The translations under genes were made by a program, and so were the position numbers. 64,000 nucleotides of DNA from Autumnicola tepida. GTDB lineage: Bacteria; Bacteroidota; Bacteroidia; Flavobacteriales; Flavobacteriaceae. Positions within the stretch are counted from its first letter, which is position 1. Every line of letters starts with the position of its first letter. Under the pieces are notes generated by a model. That model was not told the origin of the DNA. It ran no database searches and was given only the letters and a program-made list of their open reading frames with translations. Of the stretch, positions 15,181-24,346 are shown piece by piece. The stretch spans positions 76,672-140,671 of the forward strand of contig NZ_JAVRHQ010000010.1 in NCBI RefSeq assembly GCF_031846485.1, read 5' to 3'.

Positions 15181-17028
15181 TTATTCCACAGTAACCGATT
15201 TTGCCAGGTTCCTTGGCTGGTCAACATTTTTACCAAGCATTACTGCTATGTGATAGGAAAGTAACTGCAAGGGTATGGTAGTTAGCAAAGGGGTTAAAGA
15301 TTCGATAGTTTCCGGCACTTCTATAATATGATCTGCCAGCTCCCTTACTTCAATATCCCCATCTGTTACCACGGCAATAATTTTTCCTTTTCTGGATTTT
15401 ATCTCCTGTATATTGCTTACCACCTTTTCGTAGTGGCCTTTTTTAGTGGCAATCACCACCACCGGCATTTGTTCATCTATAAGCGCAATTGGCCCGTGTT
15501 TCATTTCAGCGGCAGGATAACCTTCAGCGTGTATATAAGAAATTTCCTTAAGCTTTAAGGCCCCTTCCAAAGCCACCGGGAAGTTATAACCACGGCCAAG
15601 ATACAGGCAGTTGGTAGCTTCTTTATAAATATCGGCAACTTTTTGAATATGTTCGTCTGAATTAAGCGCCAGTTTCACCTTTTCCGGGATCCTTTCCATC
15701 TCCTGAAGATAGAACTGGAAATCGGAAGTTGAGATCGTACCTTTATGTTTGGCAAGTTTTAGCGCCATTAAAGTTAGCACCGTAATTTGCGTGGTAAAAG
15801 CCTTAGTTGAAGCAACACCAATCTCTGGACCGGCGTGGGTATAAGCCCCCGCATGGGTTTCCCGGGAAATTGAAGACCCCACTACATTACACACCCCAAA
15901 CACAAAGGCTCCCTTTTCTTTGGCCAGCTTAATGGCTGCCATAGTATCAGCCGTCTCGCCACTTTGGGAAATGGCGATTACCACGTCATTTTCGGAAATT
16001 ACAGGATTGCGGTAGCGGAACTCTGAAGCATACTCCACCTCAACAGGGATCCTCGCAAAATCTTCAAAAATATATTCGGCTACAAGGCCTGCGTGCCATG
16101 AAGTCCCACAGGCCACAATAAGAATTCTCCTGGCATTGGAAATCCTTTCAATATTATCATCTACCCCCGCCATTCTGATGATACCCTTATCGGGAAGCAT
16201 CCTACCACGGTAGGTATCGCTTATGGCATCTGGCTGCTCATAAATCTCTTTCAGCATAAAATGTTCAAAACCACCTTTCTCGATCTGCTCAAGGTTCATC
16301 TGAAGCTCATGCACATAGGGGTCTACAAGAGAATCATCCTTTATTTTCCTTATTTTAACCTGCTTGTTCCGCCTTACCACGGCCATTTCCCCGTCTTCCA
16401 GGTAAATCGCATTGTTGGTAAATTCAATAAAAGGCGAAGCATCTGAAGCTACAAAAAATTCATCTTCGCCAATCCCGATGGCAAGAGGGCTTCCAAGCCT
16501 GGCCACCACAATTTCATCCGGCTTCTTTTTATCGAAAACCGCAATCGCATAAGCACCCACGGTCTGGTTTAAAGCAATCTGCACCGCTTTGCCCAATTTC
16601 ACATCCTCCTTCCGGATTACATCTTCAATAAGATTTACCAACACCTCGGTATCGGTTTCACTTTTGAAGGTATACCCACGGGTTTTCAGTTCTTTTTTTA
16701 GGGAGTCATAATTTTCTATAATCCCGTTATGGATAATTACCAGGTCTCCGGAATTGGAATAATGCGGGTGTGAATTCAAATCATTCGGCTCCCCGTGTGT
16801 CGCCCAGCGCGTGTGCCCAAGGCCTACATGCCCGCTTGTATCCACCGTGCTTTCCATTTTCTCTTTCAGATCTGAAACCTTACCCTTTGTTTTGCAAAGT
16901 TTCAATTCTCCTTCATCAAACAAGGCTATACCCGCACTATCGTAACCACGATACTCAAGCCTTTGCAACCCCTTTAAAACAACAGGATAGGCATCTCTAT
17001 GTCCAATATATCCTACAATTCCACACAT
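15181..17028 (-). CDS. glmS: Glutamine--fructose-6-phosphate aminotransferase (isomerizing)
   Basis: A 615-residue enzyme that makes glucosamine-6-phosphate from fructose-6-phosphate and glutamine, the entry to peptidoglycan and lipopolysaccharide precursors. The N-terminal class II amidotransferase domain starts MCGIVGYIGHRDA, with Cys2 as the nucleophile after Met removal, and has HTRWATHGEPN near residue 74. Two SIS sugar-isomerase domains follow (GTSWHAG near 310, AISQSGETADT near 350, and a second near 465-600), ending with the conserved NLAKSVTVE. It lies 5 bp after the DUF4270 gene, so the GT5-like protein, DUF4270 protein and GlmS probably share one transcript. No glmS ribozyme is visible upstream. 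Confidence 0.97.
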   Translation of the reverse strand: MCGIVGYIGHRDAYPVVLKGLQRLEYRGYDSAGIALFDEGELKLCKTKGKVSDLKEKMESTVDTSGHVGLGHTRWATHGEPNDLNSHPHYSNSGDLVIIHNGIIENYDSLKKELKTRGYTFKSETDTEVLVNLIEDVIRKEDVKLGKAVQIALNQTVGAYAIAVFDKKKPDEIVVARLGSPLAIGIGEDEFFVASDASPFIEFTNNAIYLEDGEMAVVRRNKQVKIRKIKDDSLVDPYVHELQMNLEQIEKGGFEHFMLKEIYEQPDAISDTYRGRMLPDKGIIRMAGVDDNIERISNARRILIVACGTSWHAGLVAEYIFEDFARIPVEVEYASEFRYRNPVISENDVVIAISQSGETADTMAAIKLAKEKGAFVFGVCNVVGSSISRETHAGAYTHAGPEIGVASTKAFTTQITVLTLMALKLAKHKGTISTSDFQFYLQEMERIPEKVKLALNSDEHIQKVADIYKEATNCLYLGRGYNFPVALEGALKLKEISYIHAEGYPAAEMKHGPIALIDEQMPVVVIATKKGHYEKVVSNIQEIKSRKGKIIAVVTDGDIEVRELADHIIEVPETIESLTPLLTTIPLQLLSYHIAVMLGKNVDQPRNLAKSVTVE

Positions 17029-17033
17029 AATTT

Positions 17034-18611
17034 TTATTGGTTTGTTTCTGTATAATAGATTCTGAGCTTTAATCTTTTGGCCTCATCCCCGGCAAGATTA
17101 CCGTATAGAACTGTCCCCCTTGGGGAAAGTATGGAAATGGCAGGCACAGTTTCCACCTCGTTATCTGCCTTTACCAGCACATTATTAGCCGTAGTTGTTC
17201 CGTTTTGCACCACAGCATTTATATTTGGCACTATAACAAGCCCTAATTTCACATTTTCAGCATCTTCATTAAGAAGATTGTTGATATGCTGCGTTATCCT
17301 GACAGTATACCTTATCCCTGTTCCATCTTCTTCCCTGATCAACCTTGAAGAAAAAGATGTACGGGAATTTACAGGATCTGTAGTACTGGTCCCCGTATCG
17401 TAAGTATAGTCTACCAGGATCCGGTTATTATCAAGGTCATACAAATATACTCTCTCCGGTTCTTCCGCGCCTTCCACAGCTTCCTGATCCACATAAAAGC
17501 TAAGATTTGCTTCATTGATTAACCAGTTGTTCTGGCGCAGCTGCTCAAGTTCAGCTTCATCTGGAAAAAGCCTGATTACCGCCATACTGCCTTCCCCTCC
17601 TTTAAGGTAAAGATTTTCCGCTCCTTCAATAGAATCAGAAGCCGCGATATGCTGAAGTATATCTGCCGGGTATTCGCCCTCAAAAGTATTAAAAGCGTTA
17701 GTTCCCAAATTCAGTTTATAACTGTCCCTAATAAGGGTATCTTCTTCATCCTCTACTTCTATACTGCGCTTGTAATACAATGTTACCCCGGCATCAGCAC
17801 TGGCAAGGTTCAGCAAAGCCATATTTCCTTCTTCCTGGTTTACGGCTTCTGCTTTTATAAAAAGCCCCCGAAGATAATTTCTAAAGTTGGAGTTGTTGGT
17901 TAATTCGGCGCTTCCCTGTTTCGCAATAATTTTATCCTTAAAATAATTCACAGGCAGTTTCAGCCTTAATGCCGGAGCCGAAACCACGGTATCATTTTCA
18001 CCGTTAGCCGTCGGCTCATAGGAAACGATCTTGCGATTTGAGGGTACAAAATTGTCGTTTTCCAGCAGCGCCTCCCCTTTAACATTCTGCTCAATAAGGC
18101 CCTGCTGGTGGGAAAAATACCGTTGCCTGTCCTCAAACCCGCTCTCCGGGTCATAATCATTAAGATAATAGCCAGATTCGTAAATTGATAATTTAATGGG
18201 AGAGGTAGGACTACCGTATAGAGAATCTAATTCATACTCCACCTCATCTGTCCCGGCACCATTTACAGTAGTGCTGAAATAAGGGATTCTAAGCACCACG
18301 CTATCCAGCACGGGATCTGTACCAAAATCAGGATTGGCCGTAGAAAGCGACAACTGGCTTACAAGGCTCGCCTGGCTTTGCCCGTAAATTTCGTTTTCAT
18401 AAACTCCTAACAGGTAAGCCGGCAGGGCATTGGTTTGCACGGTATCTATTTTCCTGGACCATGCGGTGACCTCTACTTCGCTCACCTCAACATCGGTGGG
18501 ATTTTCTATAACTTCCCCGCCTATGGTACTGTAATCTTTATCACATGCAAAAAAAGAAAAAACAACAACAGAAAATGTTGCTATTTTCACTATCAATCTC
18601 TTAAAATTCAT
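17034..18611 (-). CDS. DUF4270 family lipoprotein
   Basis: A 525-residue protein with a lipoprotein signal peptide (FSVVVFSFFAC, Cys23) followed by DKDYSTIGGEVIENPTDVEVSEVEVTAWSRKIDTVQTN, the typical start of DUF4270 proteins. The remainder is beta-rich with acidic loops and ends RLKLRIYYTE. It should be attached to the outer membrane or periplasmic face. The function is not known. It sits 10 bp after the GT5-like gene and 5 bp before glmS; this neighbourhood hints at a role in envelope polysaccharide supply, but that is inference from position. I see no enzyme motif. Confidence 0.88.
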   Translation of the reverse strand: MNFKRLIVKIATFSVVVFSFFACDKDYSTIGGEVIENPTDVEVSEVEVTAWSRKIDTVQTNALPAYLLGVYENEIYGQSQASLVSQLSLSTANPDFGTDPVLDSVVLRIPYFSTTVNGAGTDEVEYELDSLYGSPTSPIKLSIYESGYYLNDYDPESGFEDRQRYFSHQQGLIEQNVKGEALLENDNFVPSNRKIVSYEPTANGENDTVVSAPALRLKLPVNYFKDKIIAKQGSAELTNNSNFRNYLRGLFIKAEAVNQEEGNMALLNLASADAGVTLYYKRSIEVEDEEDTLIRDSYKLNLGTNAFNTFEGEYPADILQHIAASDSIEGAENLYLKGGEGSMAVIRLFPDEAELEQLRQNNWLINEANLSFYVDQEAVEGAEEPERVYLYDLDNNRILVDYTYDTGTSTTDPVNSRTSFSSRLIREEDGTGIRYTVRITQHINNLLNEDAENVKLGLVIVPNINAVVQNGTTTANNVLVKADNEVETVPAISILSPRGTVLYGNLAGDEAKRLKLRIYYTETNQ

Positions 18612-18621
18612 TAGCTGTCTT

Positions 18622-19434
18622 TTACTGTTTTAGGACTTTGGTAGCATAAAAATCCTGATAGGCCTGCGCAAATTCCTCTCTATTTTTATACGGAAGGACC
18701 GGTTTATTGAGCCTGTTGACATATTCCTTCAATTCGTCGGGAACATTATCGCCACTAATAATGATGGCGTCAGAATTATCTACGGCTGTTTTGATTAAGT
18801 TTACATACCCGGGCTCTTCCAGGTGCTTTACATTGTTTTCTTCCATCCCGTCAAACAAAACTTTTTCCTGCATTTCTGTATTTAACGTCTCATCGAAGCT
18901 TTGATTGTATATGGAGGTCACAATTTTTGCATCGCTGAACAATGGCTCGTTCCCGTAGTAGTTCCTTAAATACAACGGCAAAAGGGAGGCCAGCCACCCG
19001 TGTACATGAATAATATCCGGAGACCAGTTTAATTTCTTAACGGTTTCAATTACCCCTTTGGCAAAAAAGATCGCTCTTTCATCATTATCGTCAAAAAGAT
19101 TTCCATCTTCATCGGTAAGAGTAGCTTTTCTTTTGAAATAATCTTCATTATCAATAAAATAAACCTGCATTCTTTCCTTCGGAATGGAGGCCACCTTTAT
19201 AATTAAAGGCATGTCCAGATCATTTATCACCAGATTTATTCCTGAAAGCCTTATTACTTCATGCAATTGATGCCGCCTCTCGTTGATATTCCCAAACCTG
19301 GGCATGAAAATACGAATCTGTCCCCCGGCATTATTGACCATTTTTGCGGCTTCAAAGGAGGTTGATGAAATTTCAGTTTCAGGCAGGTAGGGTATAACTT
19401 CAGAGGAGACGTACAATACTCTCTTATCTTTCAT
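18622..19434 (-). CDS. Glycogen/starch synthase-like protein, N-terminal GT5 domain only
   Basis: A 270-residue protein matching only the first Rossmann domain of glycogen synthase (GT5, normally about 480 residues or more). VLYVSSEVIPYLPETEISSTSFEAAKMV replaces the usual start with KxGGL, and FMPRFGNINERRHQLHEV plus PDIIHVHGWLASLLPLYLRNYY are the family's remaining signatures. The ADP-glucose-binding KxGGL motif and the whole C-terminal GT-B domain are absent, so normal glycosyl transfer seems unlikely. Such short forms occur in Flavobacteriaceae beside panC. It heads a transcript with DUF4270 and glmS, and is divergent from panC. A regulatory or sugar-nucleotide-binding role is possible but unproved. 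Confidence 0.82.
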   Translation of the reverse strand: MKDKRVLYVSSEVIPYLPETEISSTSFEAAKMVNNAGGQIRIFMPRFGNINERRHQLHEVIRLSGINLVINDLDMPLIIKVASIPKERMQVYFIDNEDYFKRKATLTDEDGNLFDDNDERAIFFAKGVIETVKKLNWSPDIIHVHGWLASLLPLYLRNYYGNEPLFSDAKIVTSIYNQSFDETLNTEMQEKVLFDGMEENNVKHLEEPGYVNLIKTAVDNSDAIIISGDNVPDELKEYVNRLNKPVLPYKNREEFAQAYQDFYATKVLKQ

Positions 19435-19474
19435 AAAATCTTTGCTTTAAATGCGATTGCGAATAAAAAACACG

Positions 19475-19521
19475 CAAAATTACAAAAATTTATGCAGAGT
19501 GCTAGTAATATATTAAGTTTG
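19475..19521. promoter_or_regulatory. Divergent promoter region between GT5-like gene and panC
   Basis: Two TAnnTTTG boxes lie back to back in the 110-bp divergent spacer: TAATTTTG on the minus strand (19482-19475), 40 bp before the GT5-like start, and TAAGTTTG on the plus strand (19514-19521), 23 bp before panC. Neither has a clear -33 box. Confidence 0.45.
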
Positions 19522-19544
19522 CACGCTGTTAATTTTATAATAAA

Positions 19545-20396
19545 ATGCAGATTTTTAAGGAAAAAGAAGCTCTAAAAAGCACCCTGAACGGTCTTAGATC
19601 TGACGGAAAAATTATAGGACTGGTTCCCACCATGGGCGCTTTGCACGAGGGGCATTTCTCTCTTGTAAAAGAGGCTCTGCAAACCTGTGACCGGGTAGTG
19701 GTGAGCATATTTGTGAACCCCACCCAGTTCGACAATCCTAAAGATCTGGAAAAATACCCGCGCACGCTCGAAAAAGACCTTGAACTCCTGCAACAGGCCA
19801 GGGAAGACCTTATAGTTTTTGTCCCTAATGCCAGCGAACTTTATGGCCCAACGGTTACTTCAGAACATTTTAATTTTGAAGGGCTCGAGAGCGTTATGGA
19901 AGGGAAGTTCCGGAGCGGACATTTTGATGGGGTAGGAACTGTAATCAAGCTGCTTTTCAGCATCGTAGAGCCACATAAAGCATTTTTCGGGGAAAAAGAT
20001 TATCAGCAACTTCAAATTATAAGAAAACTTACCGAAAAATTGGAGCTTCCGGTAGAAATAGTGGGCTGCCCTATCCTGCGGGAAGATTCCGGGCTTGCAA
20101 GAAGTTCCAGGAATGAACGACTAAGCAAACAACATCGGGAAAAAGCCGCGTTTATTTACCAAACCCTGCTTAAATCCAAAGAACTGTTTGGCACAAAAAG
20201 TGCTGAATATATTACCCGATGGGTAGAAGAGCAGTTCCGTAATGATCCTTTTTTGAAACTGGAGTATTTCGAAATTGCCAATACCAAGACATTAAAAAAA
20301 ATTAACCGAAAACGTAAAGGAAATCAATACAGAGCTTTTATCGCCGCTTATGCCGACGATGTACGGCTTATTGACAACATGCCTTTAAATAATTGA
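19545..20396 (+). CDS. panC: Pantothenate synthetase
   Basis: A 283-residue enzyme that joins pantoate and beta-alanine with ATP to form pantothenate (vitamin B5). The N-terminal PTMGALHEGHFSLVKEA (near residues 28-44) contains the HxGH nucleotidyl-transfer motif; VSIFVNPTQFDNPKDLEKYPRTLEKD follows, and FFGEKDYQQLQIIRK near 150 and GLARSSRNERLS near 186 complete the active site. It is followed after 9 bp by panD, which supplies beta-alanine, so the pair makes a compact pathway unit. It is divergent from the GT5-like gene. Length is normal. Confidence 0.97.
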   Translation: MQIFKEKEALKSTLNGLRSDGKIIGLVPTMGALHEGHFSLVKEALQTCDRVVVSIFVNPTQFDNPKDLEKYPRTLEKDLELLQQAREDLIVFVPNASELYGPTVTSEHFNFEGLESVMEGKFRSGHFDGVGTVIKLLFSIVEPHKAFFGEKDYQQLQIIRKLTEKLELPVEIVGCPILREDSGLARSSRNERLSKQHREKAAFIYQTLLKSKELFGTKSAEYITRWVEEQFRNDPFLKLEYFEIANTKTLKKINRKRKGNQYRAFIAAYADDVRLIDNMPLNN

Positions 20397-20405
20397 TTCT
20401 GCAAC

Positions 20406-20756
20406 ATGCAAGTTCACGTAGTAAAGTCGAAGATTCACAGAGTTAAAGTTACAGGGGCCGATTTAAATTACATTGGCAGTATTACCATAGACGAGGATCT
20501 TATGGAGGCTGCCAATATTATTGAAGGAGAAAAGGTCCAGATTGTAAACAACAATAATGGCGAAAGGCTGGAAACTTATGTAATCCCGGGGCCCAGGAAT
20601 TCCGGAGAAATTACCCTGAACGGGGCTGCAGCCAGGAAGGTGGCAAAAGGAGACATTTTAATCCTTATCGCTTATGCCATCATGGATTTTGAAGAAGCCA
20701 AAACCTTTAAACCTTCCCTCGTTTTCCCAAACGAAGAAAACAATCTTCTCACCTAA
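20406..20756 (+). CDS. panD: Aspartate 1-decarboxylase (pyruvoyl enzyme)
   Basis: A 116-residue proenzyme making beta-alanine from aspartate. Gly24-Ser25 in LNYIGSITID is the self-cleavage site that gives the pyruvoyl group, at exactly the position used in E. coli PanD. RLETYVIPG (near residues 54-62) with Arg54, and NGAAARKVAKGD (near 72-83) are the other conserved parts. It follows panC by 9 bp. The next gene starts 6 bp after its stop in the same frame, so it should be translated by re-initiation. Identity is secure. Confidence 0.97.
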   Translation: MQVHVVKSKIHRVKVTGADLNYIGSITIDEDLMEAANIIEGEKVQIVNNNNGERLETYVIPGPRNSGEITLNGAAARKVAKGDILILIAYAIMDFEEAKTFKPSLVFPNEENNLLT

Positions 20757-20762
20757 TCGCTT

Positions 20763-21728
20763 TTGAAGAAGAAAACCCTCAAATTACTAAAAATAGCACT
20801 CCCGCTATCCCTGGGGATTTTTTTAATATGGTATTCCATTCAAAGCGCAACACCACAGGAACGGCAGGAACTGCTGGACAATATTCTTAAAGCTAATCCG
20901 TGGTGGATTTTACTGTCGCTTTGCCTTGGCACACTATCGCATCTTTCCCGTGCCTACCGCTGGAAATACCTGCTGGAGCCGCTGGGCCATAAACCCAGGC
21001 TTGCCAATAGTTTTATGGCTGTAATGGTAGGCTATCTTGCTAATCTGGGCATCCCCAGATCGGGGGAAGTGCTTCGTGCCGCCACCCTTTCTTCTTATGA
21101 AAAGATACCTTTTGAAAAAGGCTTTGGAACCATTATTTCTGAAAGAATCGCCGATCTTATCGTGCTTTTAGCCATTGTTCTGCTATCCCTCACCATCCAG
21201 ACCGATATTCTTTTTTCTTATTTTGAAGCTAATGATATTAATCCCGTGTTGAGCATTGGAATTCTCCTGCTTATTGTTTCCATAGGGGTGCTTATGCTGT
21301 CATTTATTAAAAATTCTTCATGGAAGATCGCCGTAAAAATCAAAAAAATGGCCAGTGGCCTTCTGGAGGGCATGCGAAGCATCCTTAAAATGAAGAAGAA
21401 ATGGCCTTTCATATTCCACACCCTCTTTATTTGGCTCATGTACATTCTCATGTTTTATGTGGTTACCTTTACCATTCCCGAAACTGCCAACGCAGGTTTG
21501 GAAGCCATTATGGCTGCCTTTGTAGTAGGTTCTTTTGCCATCTCGGCAACCAACGGGGGGATTGGGGTTTACCCGTTAGCCATTGGCGCCATTCTCCTGT
21601 TCTACGGAATTTCCAGGCAGCACGGCGAAGCTTTCGGCTGGATTGTTTGGGGCACACAAACCCTGCTGGTACTGGTTTTGGGAGGATTATCTTTCCTTTT
21701 GCTCCCCCTTTTAAACCAAAAGAAATAA
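20763..21728 (+). CDS. Flippase-like membrane protein (LPG synthase TM region / UPF0104 family)
   Basis: A 321-residue polytopic protein with about eight membrane helices and the family motif SHLSRAYRWKYLLEPLGHKPRLANSFMAVMVGYLANLGIPRSGEVLRA across residues 59-107. Relatives include the membrane domain of MprF and AglD-type proteins, thought to move or help transfer lipid-linked groups; the soluble aminoacyl transferase domain of MprF is absent. The start is TTG at 20763, 6 bp after the panD stop and in the same frame; no other start codon lies upstream before that stop. Coupling to panD is therefore likely. The substrate cannot be told from the sequence. Confidence 0.85.
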   Translation: MKKKTLKLLKIALPLSLGIFLIWYSIQSATPQERQELLDNILKANPWWILLSLCLGTLSHLSRAYRWKYLLEPLGHKPRLANSFMAVMVGYLANLGIPRSGEVLRAATLSSYEKIPFEKGFGTIISERIADLIVLLAIVLLSLTIQTDILFSYFEANDINPVLSIGILLLIVSIGVLMLSFIKNSSWKIAVKIKKMASGLLEGMRSILKMKKKWPFIFHTLFIWLMYILMFYVVTFTIPETANAGLEAIMAAFVVGSFAISATNGGIGVYPLAIGAILLFYGISRQHGEAFGWIVWGTQTLLVLVLGGLSFLLLPLLNQKK

Positions 21729-21767
21729 ATACCTATATTGTACGGGTAAACCTATCTACCTACACCT

Positions 21768-22916
21768 ATGATAAAAAAACTACTGCTTACGGCAGTTTTG
21801 ATGTGCCCTGTACTCAGCTCTGCCCAGGTTATTTATGAAACCATTCCTTCCGCGAAACTGCAGGAAGACAGGGAAATTAAAATTCAGCTTCCCAGGGATT
21901 ACGAAGAAAATAAAGAAAAAACCTATCCGGTGGCAATTGTCCTGGATGGGGATTACCTGTTTGAGCCTGTTGCCGGCATGATAGACTACTACTCATACTG
22001 GGAAGACATCCCGGAAATGATCGTGGTGGGCATAAACCAGGATGGCACCCGGCAGCAGGATGCCGCTTATGACCAGAACAGGTTTCTGCCTGAAAAACAG
22101 GGCGCTCAATTTTTTGAGTTCCTCGGGATGGAACTTCTAAAAAGAATAGACGAAAAGTACAGGACCTCCACCTTCAGGATTATTGTGGGCCATGACTTTA
22201 CTTCAAATTTTATAAATTACTACCTGCTCAAACCCGATCCTGTTTTTAAGGGCTACATCAACCTAAGCCCCGATATGGCTCCGGAAATGAACAAAAGGAT
22301 CACCAGTGCCCTAAGTTCGGCTGAATCAAAAAAATGGTATTATCTGGCCACGGGGAGTGAAGATATCCCGCAGCTGCAGGAAAATATTCTCGCCTTCAAC
22401 AACCAGCTTCAAACCATAGACAATGATATGGTTTCCTATAAATTCGACAACTTTAACGGCGCCACACATTATTCACTGGTGGGCAAAGCCATTCCTTCAG
22501 CCATAGAGGGAATCTTCAGCGTTTTCCGGCCCATCTCTTCCAAAGATTACAACGAAGTGCTACTGCAAACCACGGTATCTCCCACAGCATACCTGGAAGA
22601 AAAATATGAATCTATCAATAATCTCTTCGGAATAGAAAAAAAAATAAGGCTTAATGATTTTATGGCAGTTCACCACGCTATTGAAAAAACCAGGCGCTGG
22701 GACGAATATAAGGAGCTCAGCAAAATGGCTGCCGATAATTTTCCCGGCACCATGCTGGCCACTTATTTTGAAGCCCGTTATGAAGAAGAAACCGGGAATC
22801 CAAAAAAAGCCATGCGCACCTATCAAAATGCTTACGGCCAGGAAAAAATTGCCTTTCTAACCGTAGATTTTATGTTGGAAAAAGCCAACGCAATTAAAAG
22901 AGATTTCGGTTATTAG
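21768..22916 (+). CDS. Exported esterase-D-like alpha/beta hydrolase with altered nucleophile
   Basis: A 382-residue protein with a signal peptide (MIKKLLLTAVLMCPVLSSAQ). Residues about 20-255 follow the esterase D/enterobactin-esterase pattern: IKIQLPRDYEENKEKTYPVAIVLDGDYLF, then GINQDGTRQQD, then the nucleophile elbow. The elbow reads VGHDFTSNF at 140-148 where GHSxGG is expected, so Asp143 stands where the catalytic Ser should be. A candidate catalytic His is in THYSLVGKA near 238. A helical C-terminal part (residues 270-382), possibly TPR-like, follows. The protein may be a non-catalytic binder or use different chemistry. It lies between the flippase-like gene and radA, all on the plus strand. 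Confidence 0.8.
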   Translation: MIKKLLLTAVLMCPVLSSAQVIYETIPSAKLQEDREIKIQLPRDYEENKEKTYPVAIVLDGDYLFEPVAGMIDYYSYWEDIPEMIVVGINQDGTRQQDAAYDQNRFLPEKQGAQFFEFLGMELLKRIDEKYRTSTFRIIVGHDFTSNFINYYLLKPDPVFKGYINLSPDMAPEMNKRITSALSSAESKKWYYLATGSEDIPQLQENILAFNNQLQTIDNDMVSYKFDNFNGATHYSLVGKAIPSAIEGIFSVFRPISSKDYNEVLLQTTVSPTAYLEEKYESINNLFGIEKKIRLNDFMAVHHAIEKTRRWDEYKELSKMAADNFPGTMLATYFEARYEEETGNPKKAMRTYQNAYGQEKIAFLTVDFMLEKANAIKRDFGY

Positions 22917-22937
22917 CAGTAAAATGCAAGTTTAGGA

Positions 22938-24302
22938 ATGGCAAAAATCAAAACTACTTTTTATTGCCAGAATTGTGGCGCCCAATATGCAAAATGGCAG
23001 GGAAGGTGTACTTCGTGCGGGGAGTGGAATACCATTGTGGAAGAGGTTGTACAAAAGCCCGACCCCAAAGACTGGAAATCTCCCGCTGCCAGGGAAGCTA
23101 AAAGAACATCCAGGCCGCTTAAAATTGCTGAAATTGAAAATGCGCCGCAAAACAGGTGGAAAACCGGGAACAATGAACTGGACCGCGTGCTGGGCGGCGG
23201 ACTCGTGCCCGGCTCCCTTACTTTACTGGGCGGCGAACCCGGAATTGGCAAAAGCACCTTGCTACTGCAGATTTCGCTTCAGTTTAAATTTAAAGTGCTG
23301 TATGTATCGGGAGAAGAAAGCCAGCAGCAAATTAAAATGCGCGCCCAGCGAATAGACCCCAATCCTGCGAACTGCTATATTCTTACCGAGACCAAAACCC
23401 AGAACATCTTTAAACAAATAGAGGCCATTTCCCCCGAAGTGGTTATTATAGATTCTATCCAGACGCTGCACAGCGATTATATTGAAAGCTCACCCGGCAG
23501 CATTTCCCAGATTAGGGAATGTACCGCCGAACTTATAAAATTTGCCAAAGAAAGCGCGGTTCCGGTAATTCTTATAGGCCATATTACCAAAGAAGGAAGC
23601 ATAGCCGGCCCGAAAGTTTTGGAACACATGGTAGATACCGTTCTCCAGTTCGAAGGAGACCGCAACCATGTATACAGGATCCTGCGCGCGCATAAAAACC
23701 GTTTTGGCTCAACGCACGAGCTTGGCATCTACGAGATGCAGGGAAGCGGTTTAAGGGAAGTAAGTAACCCTTCTGAAATCCTTATTTCCAGAAATGACGA
23801 AGATTTAAGCGGCACCGCTATTGCGGCCACGTTGGAAGGCATGCGCCCGCTCATGATAGAGATTCAGGCACTGGTAAGTACGGCCGTTTACGGTACCCCG
23901 CAGCGTTCTACTACAGGGTATAATGCCAAAAGGCTGAATATGATTTTGGCCGTTCTGGAAAAACGAGCCGGATTTAAACTGGGGGCAAAAGATGTTTTTC
24001 TTAACATAACCGGCGGAATCTCGGTAGACGATCCCGCCATAGACCTTGCAGTTGTGGCGGCCATTTTAAGTTCTAACGAAGACATACCTGTAGCAAAAGA
24101 TGTTTGTTTTGCCGCCGAAGTAGGACTGGCAGGAGAGATACGCCCTGTGACACGCGTGGAGCAAAGAATTATTGAAGCCGAAAAGCTAGGCTTCGCCACC
24201 ATATTAATTTCTAAACAAAGTAAAGTTCCAAATAACAATAATCAGATAAAGATTATTAAATTAGCTAAAATCGAAGACGTGGTGAGCCATCTTTTTGGGT
24301 AA
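22938..24302 (+). CDS. radA: DNA repair protein RadA (Sms)
   Basis: A 454-residue RecA-like ATPase that drives branch migration of recombination intermediates. The N-terminal C4 zinc finger has Cys10, Cys13, Cys24 and Cys27. Walker A is GGEPGIGKST near residues 98-107, the RadA-specific KNRFGS motif is near 248, and the C-terminal Lon-like domain (from about residue 295, DVFLNITGGISVDDPAIDLAV) lacks protease catalytic residues as usual. It lies 21 bp after the esterase-like gene. Length and all motifs are typical. Confidence 0.97.
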   Translation: MAKIKTTFYCQNCGAQYAKWQGRCTSCGEWNTIVEEVVQKPDPKDWKSPAAREAKRTSRPLKIAEIENAPQNRWKTGNNELDRVLGGGLVPGSLTLLGGEPGIGKSTLLLQISLQFKFKVLYVSGEESQQQIKMRAQRIDPNPANCYILTETKTQNIFKQIEAISPEVVIIDSIQTLHSDYIESSPGSISQIRECTAELIKFAKESAVPVILIGHITKEGSIAGPKVLEHMVDTVLQFEGDRNHVYRILRAHKNRFGSTHELGIYEMQGSGLREVSNPSEILISRNDEDLSGTAIAATLEGMRPLMIEIQALVSTAVYGTPQRSTTGYNAKRLNMILAVLEKRAGFKLGAKDVFLNITGGISVDDPAIDLAVVAAILSSNEDIPVAKDVCFAAEVGLAGEIRPVTRVEQRIIEAEKLGFATILISKQSKVPNNNNQIKIIKLAKIEDVVSHLFG

Positions 24303-24346
24303 TCTGGCACAGTTCGTGCTCATAATGTGCTGAAAAAGAAAATTAT

